Source: Deltaproteobacteria bacterium (lineage in GTDB: Bacteria > Desulfobacterota > Dissulfuribacteria > Dissulfuribacterales > QOAL01). From it: DNA of 34,078 bases. The stretch lies in NCBI GenBank assembly GCA_015494395.1, contig WGBG01000068.1:1-34078 (forward strand). The letters run 5' to 3'. Below, one piece after another: positions 32,740-34,078 of this stretch. The stretch's first letter is position 1, and each line of letters starts with the position of its first letter. The translations under genes and the position numbers were made by a program. Under the pieces are notes generated by a model that saw only the letters and a list, made by a program, of their open reading frames with translations, was not told the origin of the DNA and made no database searches.

Positions 32740-32809
32740 ACAGTTTCTCTTTATAATAATGTGGGCTGCCTAATTGTAACATCATGCGTCAATTTTGCCG
32801 TCGAGATGT

Positions 32810-33814
32810 CTAATCAGCCCGTCTTGCCATCTTGTTACTGAGTATGGATAGCAGACCGCCAAGCATCATGTATCCTATAATTACCTCGGCCATTGCGGCA
32901 ACTTGTCCTCCAACAGTAGATGGCCTTATGTCTCCGTATCCCAGCGTAGTGAATGTGACTACGCTGAAATATACCGCAGACAATTTTGTAGGATGTGTAC
33001 CATAATCAATGCCTACTGTAGTGTAAATCCACGCAAAAAATAATGTTATCGCAATAATCCATACGCACCACAGGGACATGGACCGACCGCAGTCACTGGT
33101 GGCCTTCCAGATGTAGTACATCACTGCGTTAAGGCTGTTTTTTTCCCGGAACTCCTTCAGGTAATTTTGGTCATTGACGAACCGTCTCATGAGATAAGCC
33201 CCGGCAAAGTTGATATTTCTCATGTCCGTGCCTAGCCAGTGGGCCTTTCTGTAGCCTGATATCTGCCTTAGCCTGCTGTCCCGAAGGTCGGCATTGTTAA
33301 AAATGCAGTCTCTTACGATTGAAAGTGACAGATCAGTTCCCTGCATATTAGCTTCCGTAAAGTCCGCCCCTGTCAGGTCCGCCTCGCGGAAACGAGAACA
33401 TTTCAGGTCAGCACATTTGAAATCAGCATGGTGCAGCCGGGCCTTGCTGAAACTGCACAGTTCCAGGTGTCCCTGGAAACATGTAGCCCTTTCCAGGCAC
33501 GCCATACCAAAACCCGCCCTCACTGCCTTTACTCCGTCCATATTTGCTTCTGTGAGGTCAGCGCCAGTGAGATTTGCTCTGCGAAGGTTGGCTCCAGTCA
33601 GCATTGCCCCCCTCATGTTGCAGTTGTAGAGCTGTGCATGTCTCAGGTTGGCATTTGAAAAATTTGTATTTGAAAGATCAATTCCTGAAAGATCAAATCC
33701 GCTGAGGTCTTCCCCGGCAAATGAGAGACCTCTGAGGCTCTCTGGTTTGGCAGAGCGGGGCATGTGCCCTTCCTTTATAGCCTTTAAAATTTCGAGTGCT
33801 TCTCTGGATGTCAT
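32810..33814 (-). CDS. Pentapeptide-repeat protein fused to a K+ channel pore
   Basis: A 334-residue protein in two parts. Residues about 28-210 are pentapeptide repeats (A(D/N)Lxx) such as DLSGFDLSGIDLSNTNF and GANLRRANLTGADLTEAN, which fold as a right-handed beta helix. Residues about 248-265 and 303-325 are two membrane helices around the pore loop with the selectivity filter TLGYGD (290-295), as in two-helix potassium channels. The repeat domain would be cytoplasmic and could gate the pore or bind a partner. ATG 33814 has no strong ribosome site. It lies 70 bases upstream of the HDOD gene on the same strand, so the two may be co-transcribed. The channel call is strong; the ion and gate are inferred. 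Confidence 0.85.
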   Translation of the reverse strand: MTSREALEILKAIKEGHMPRSAKPESLRGLSFAGEDLSGFDLSGIDLSNTNFSNANLRHAQLYNCNMRGAMLTGANLRRANLTGADLTEANMDGVKAVRAGFGMACLERATCFQGHLELCSFSKARLHHADFKCADLKCSRFREADLTGADFTEANMQGTDLSLSIVRDCIFNNADLRDSRLRQISGYRKAHWLGTDMRNINFAGAYLMRRFVNDQNYLKEFREKNSLNAVMYYIWKATSDCGRSMSLWCVWIIAITLFFAWIYTTVGIDYGTHPTKLSAVYFSVVTFTTLGYGDIRPSTVGGQVAAMAEVIIGYMMLGGLLSILSNKMARRAD

Positions 33815-33899
33815 GGATCTGTCTTGCCTTCACTGGGTGTCACTGTGCGAATAGCATCTTTTGGTTCGGTTGGGTTGTTATAAAATGCATTTTACAAAC

Positions 33900-34016
33900 G
33901 AGGCTCTTGCAAAAAAAATCCCACAACCAATTATCACAATATATAGTATTTACAAAACCGCAACATACAACATATCGCCAAGGGATGCTCGGGGCTTTTA
34001 TTTTTGCAAGAGCCTC
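33900..34016. repeat. MITE-like repeat with 16-bp perfect inverted ends
   Basis: GAGGCTCTTGCAAAAA at 33900-33915 is exactly inverted at 34001-34016, enclosing about 85 bases without coding features. Outside the arms the flanks are also partly inverted (ACAAAC against CAAACA). The rest of 33815-34078 shows no gene. Confidence 0.7.
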
Positions 34017-34078
34017 AAACAAAATACAGATTTTGGGGTACTGTCACGTTACATTGTTCTTTTCGGAATTATCCGGGG

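Noticed and set aside
33840-34022. 60-codon minus-strand frame at the right edge
   Set aside because: Lies almost wholly within the inverted repeat at 33900-34016 and has no domain.

Overview
The window looks like a chromosomal accessory region of a Gram-negative bacterium, most likely a Desulfobacterota (former Deltaproteobacteria) member. This rests on moderate GC, lipoprotein and tripartite RND efflux genes, lipid A-type glycosyltransferases, and abundant MITE/REP-like palindromes of a style I associate with those genomes. The taxonomic call is an inference; no rRNA or housekeeping marker is present.

Layout. (1) 1-2232, minus strand: a phage/plasmid-type recombination operon (DUF736-like double repeat, Rad52-type annealing protein, DUF932 protein, start of a PD-(D/E)XK exonuclease), with similar G/C hairpins in front of three of the four genes. 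(2) 2799-3271: a toxin-antitoxin pair whose ParE-like toxin has an in-frame stop. (3) 3697-8569: two divergent transcription units carrying an ArnT-like transferase and an ArnA-type UDP-glucuronate dehydrogenase/decarboxylase on the minus strand, and a PepSY protein and ArnC on the plus strand. The plus unit continues into a second ArnT-like transferase and a complete outer-membrane factor / membrane fusion protein / RND pump (to 16346). (4) 16807-18387: an AAA ATPase-nuclease (DUF234 type) gene bracketed by two inverted copies of a 34-nt palindrome. (5) 18761-25794: a second fusion protein and RND permease, a DUF5714 zinc-ribbon protein, and an OmpR-family response regulator with its sensor kinase. 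(6) 25914-29576: a decayed second copy of the divergent arnA / pepSY-arnC module. Its arnA is split around a foreign lipoprotein gene, its arnC carries a nonsense codon and a frameshift, but its pepSY gene and promoter repeats are intact. (7) 29577-31075: an IS4-family element that truncates a helix-turn-helix gene. (8) 31291-33814: a headless dinB fragment, an HDOD protein and a pentapeptide-repeat K+-channel protein, followed by a terminal MITE-like repeat.

How the genes may work together. Five promoter regions (both sides of each arn module and in front of the second pump operon) carry three direct repeats of a GGTAATG-like heptamer spaced exactly 11 bp, the geometry used by OmpR/PhoB/PmrA-type regulators. 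The only such regulator in the window sits at the end of the second pump operon. The simplest reading is a PmrAB-like envelope-stress regulon that joins lipid A pentose modification (ArnA-type sugar nucleotide synthesis, ArnC lipid carrier loading, ArnT transfer) to two RND exporters and to small periplasmic PepSY proteins. ArnB, ArnD, ArnEF and the ArnA formyltransferase domain are not in the window, so the final sugar is uncertain.
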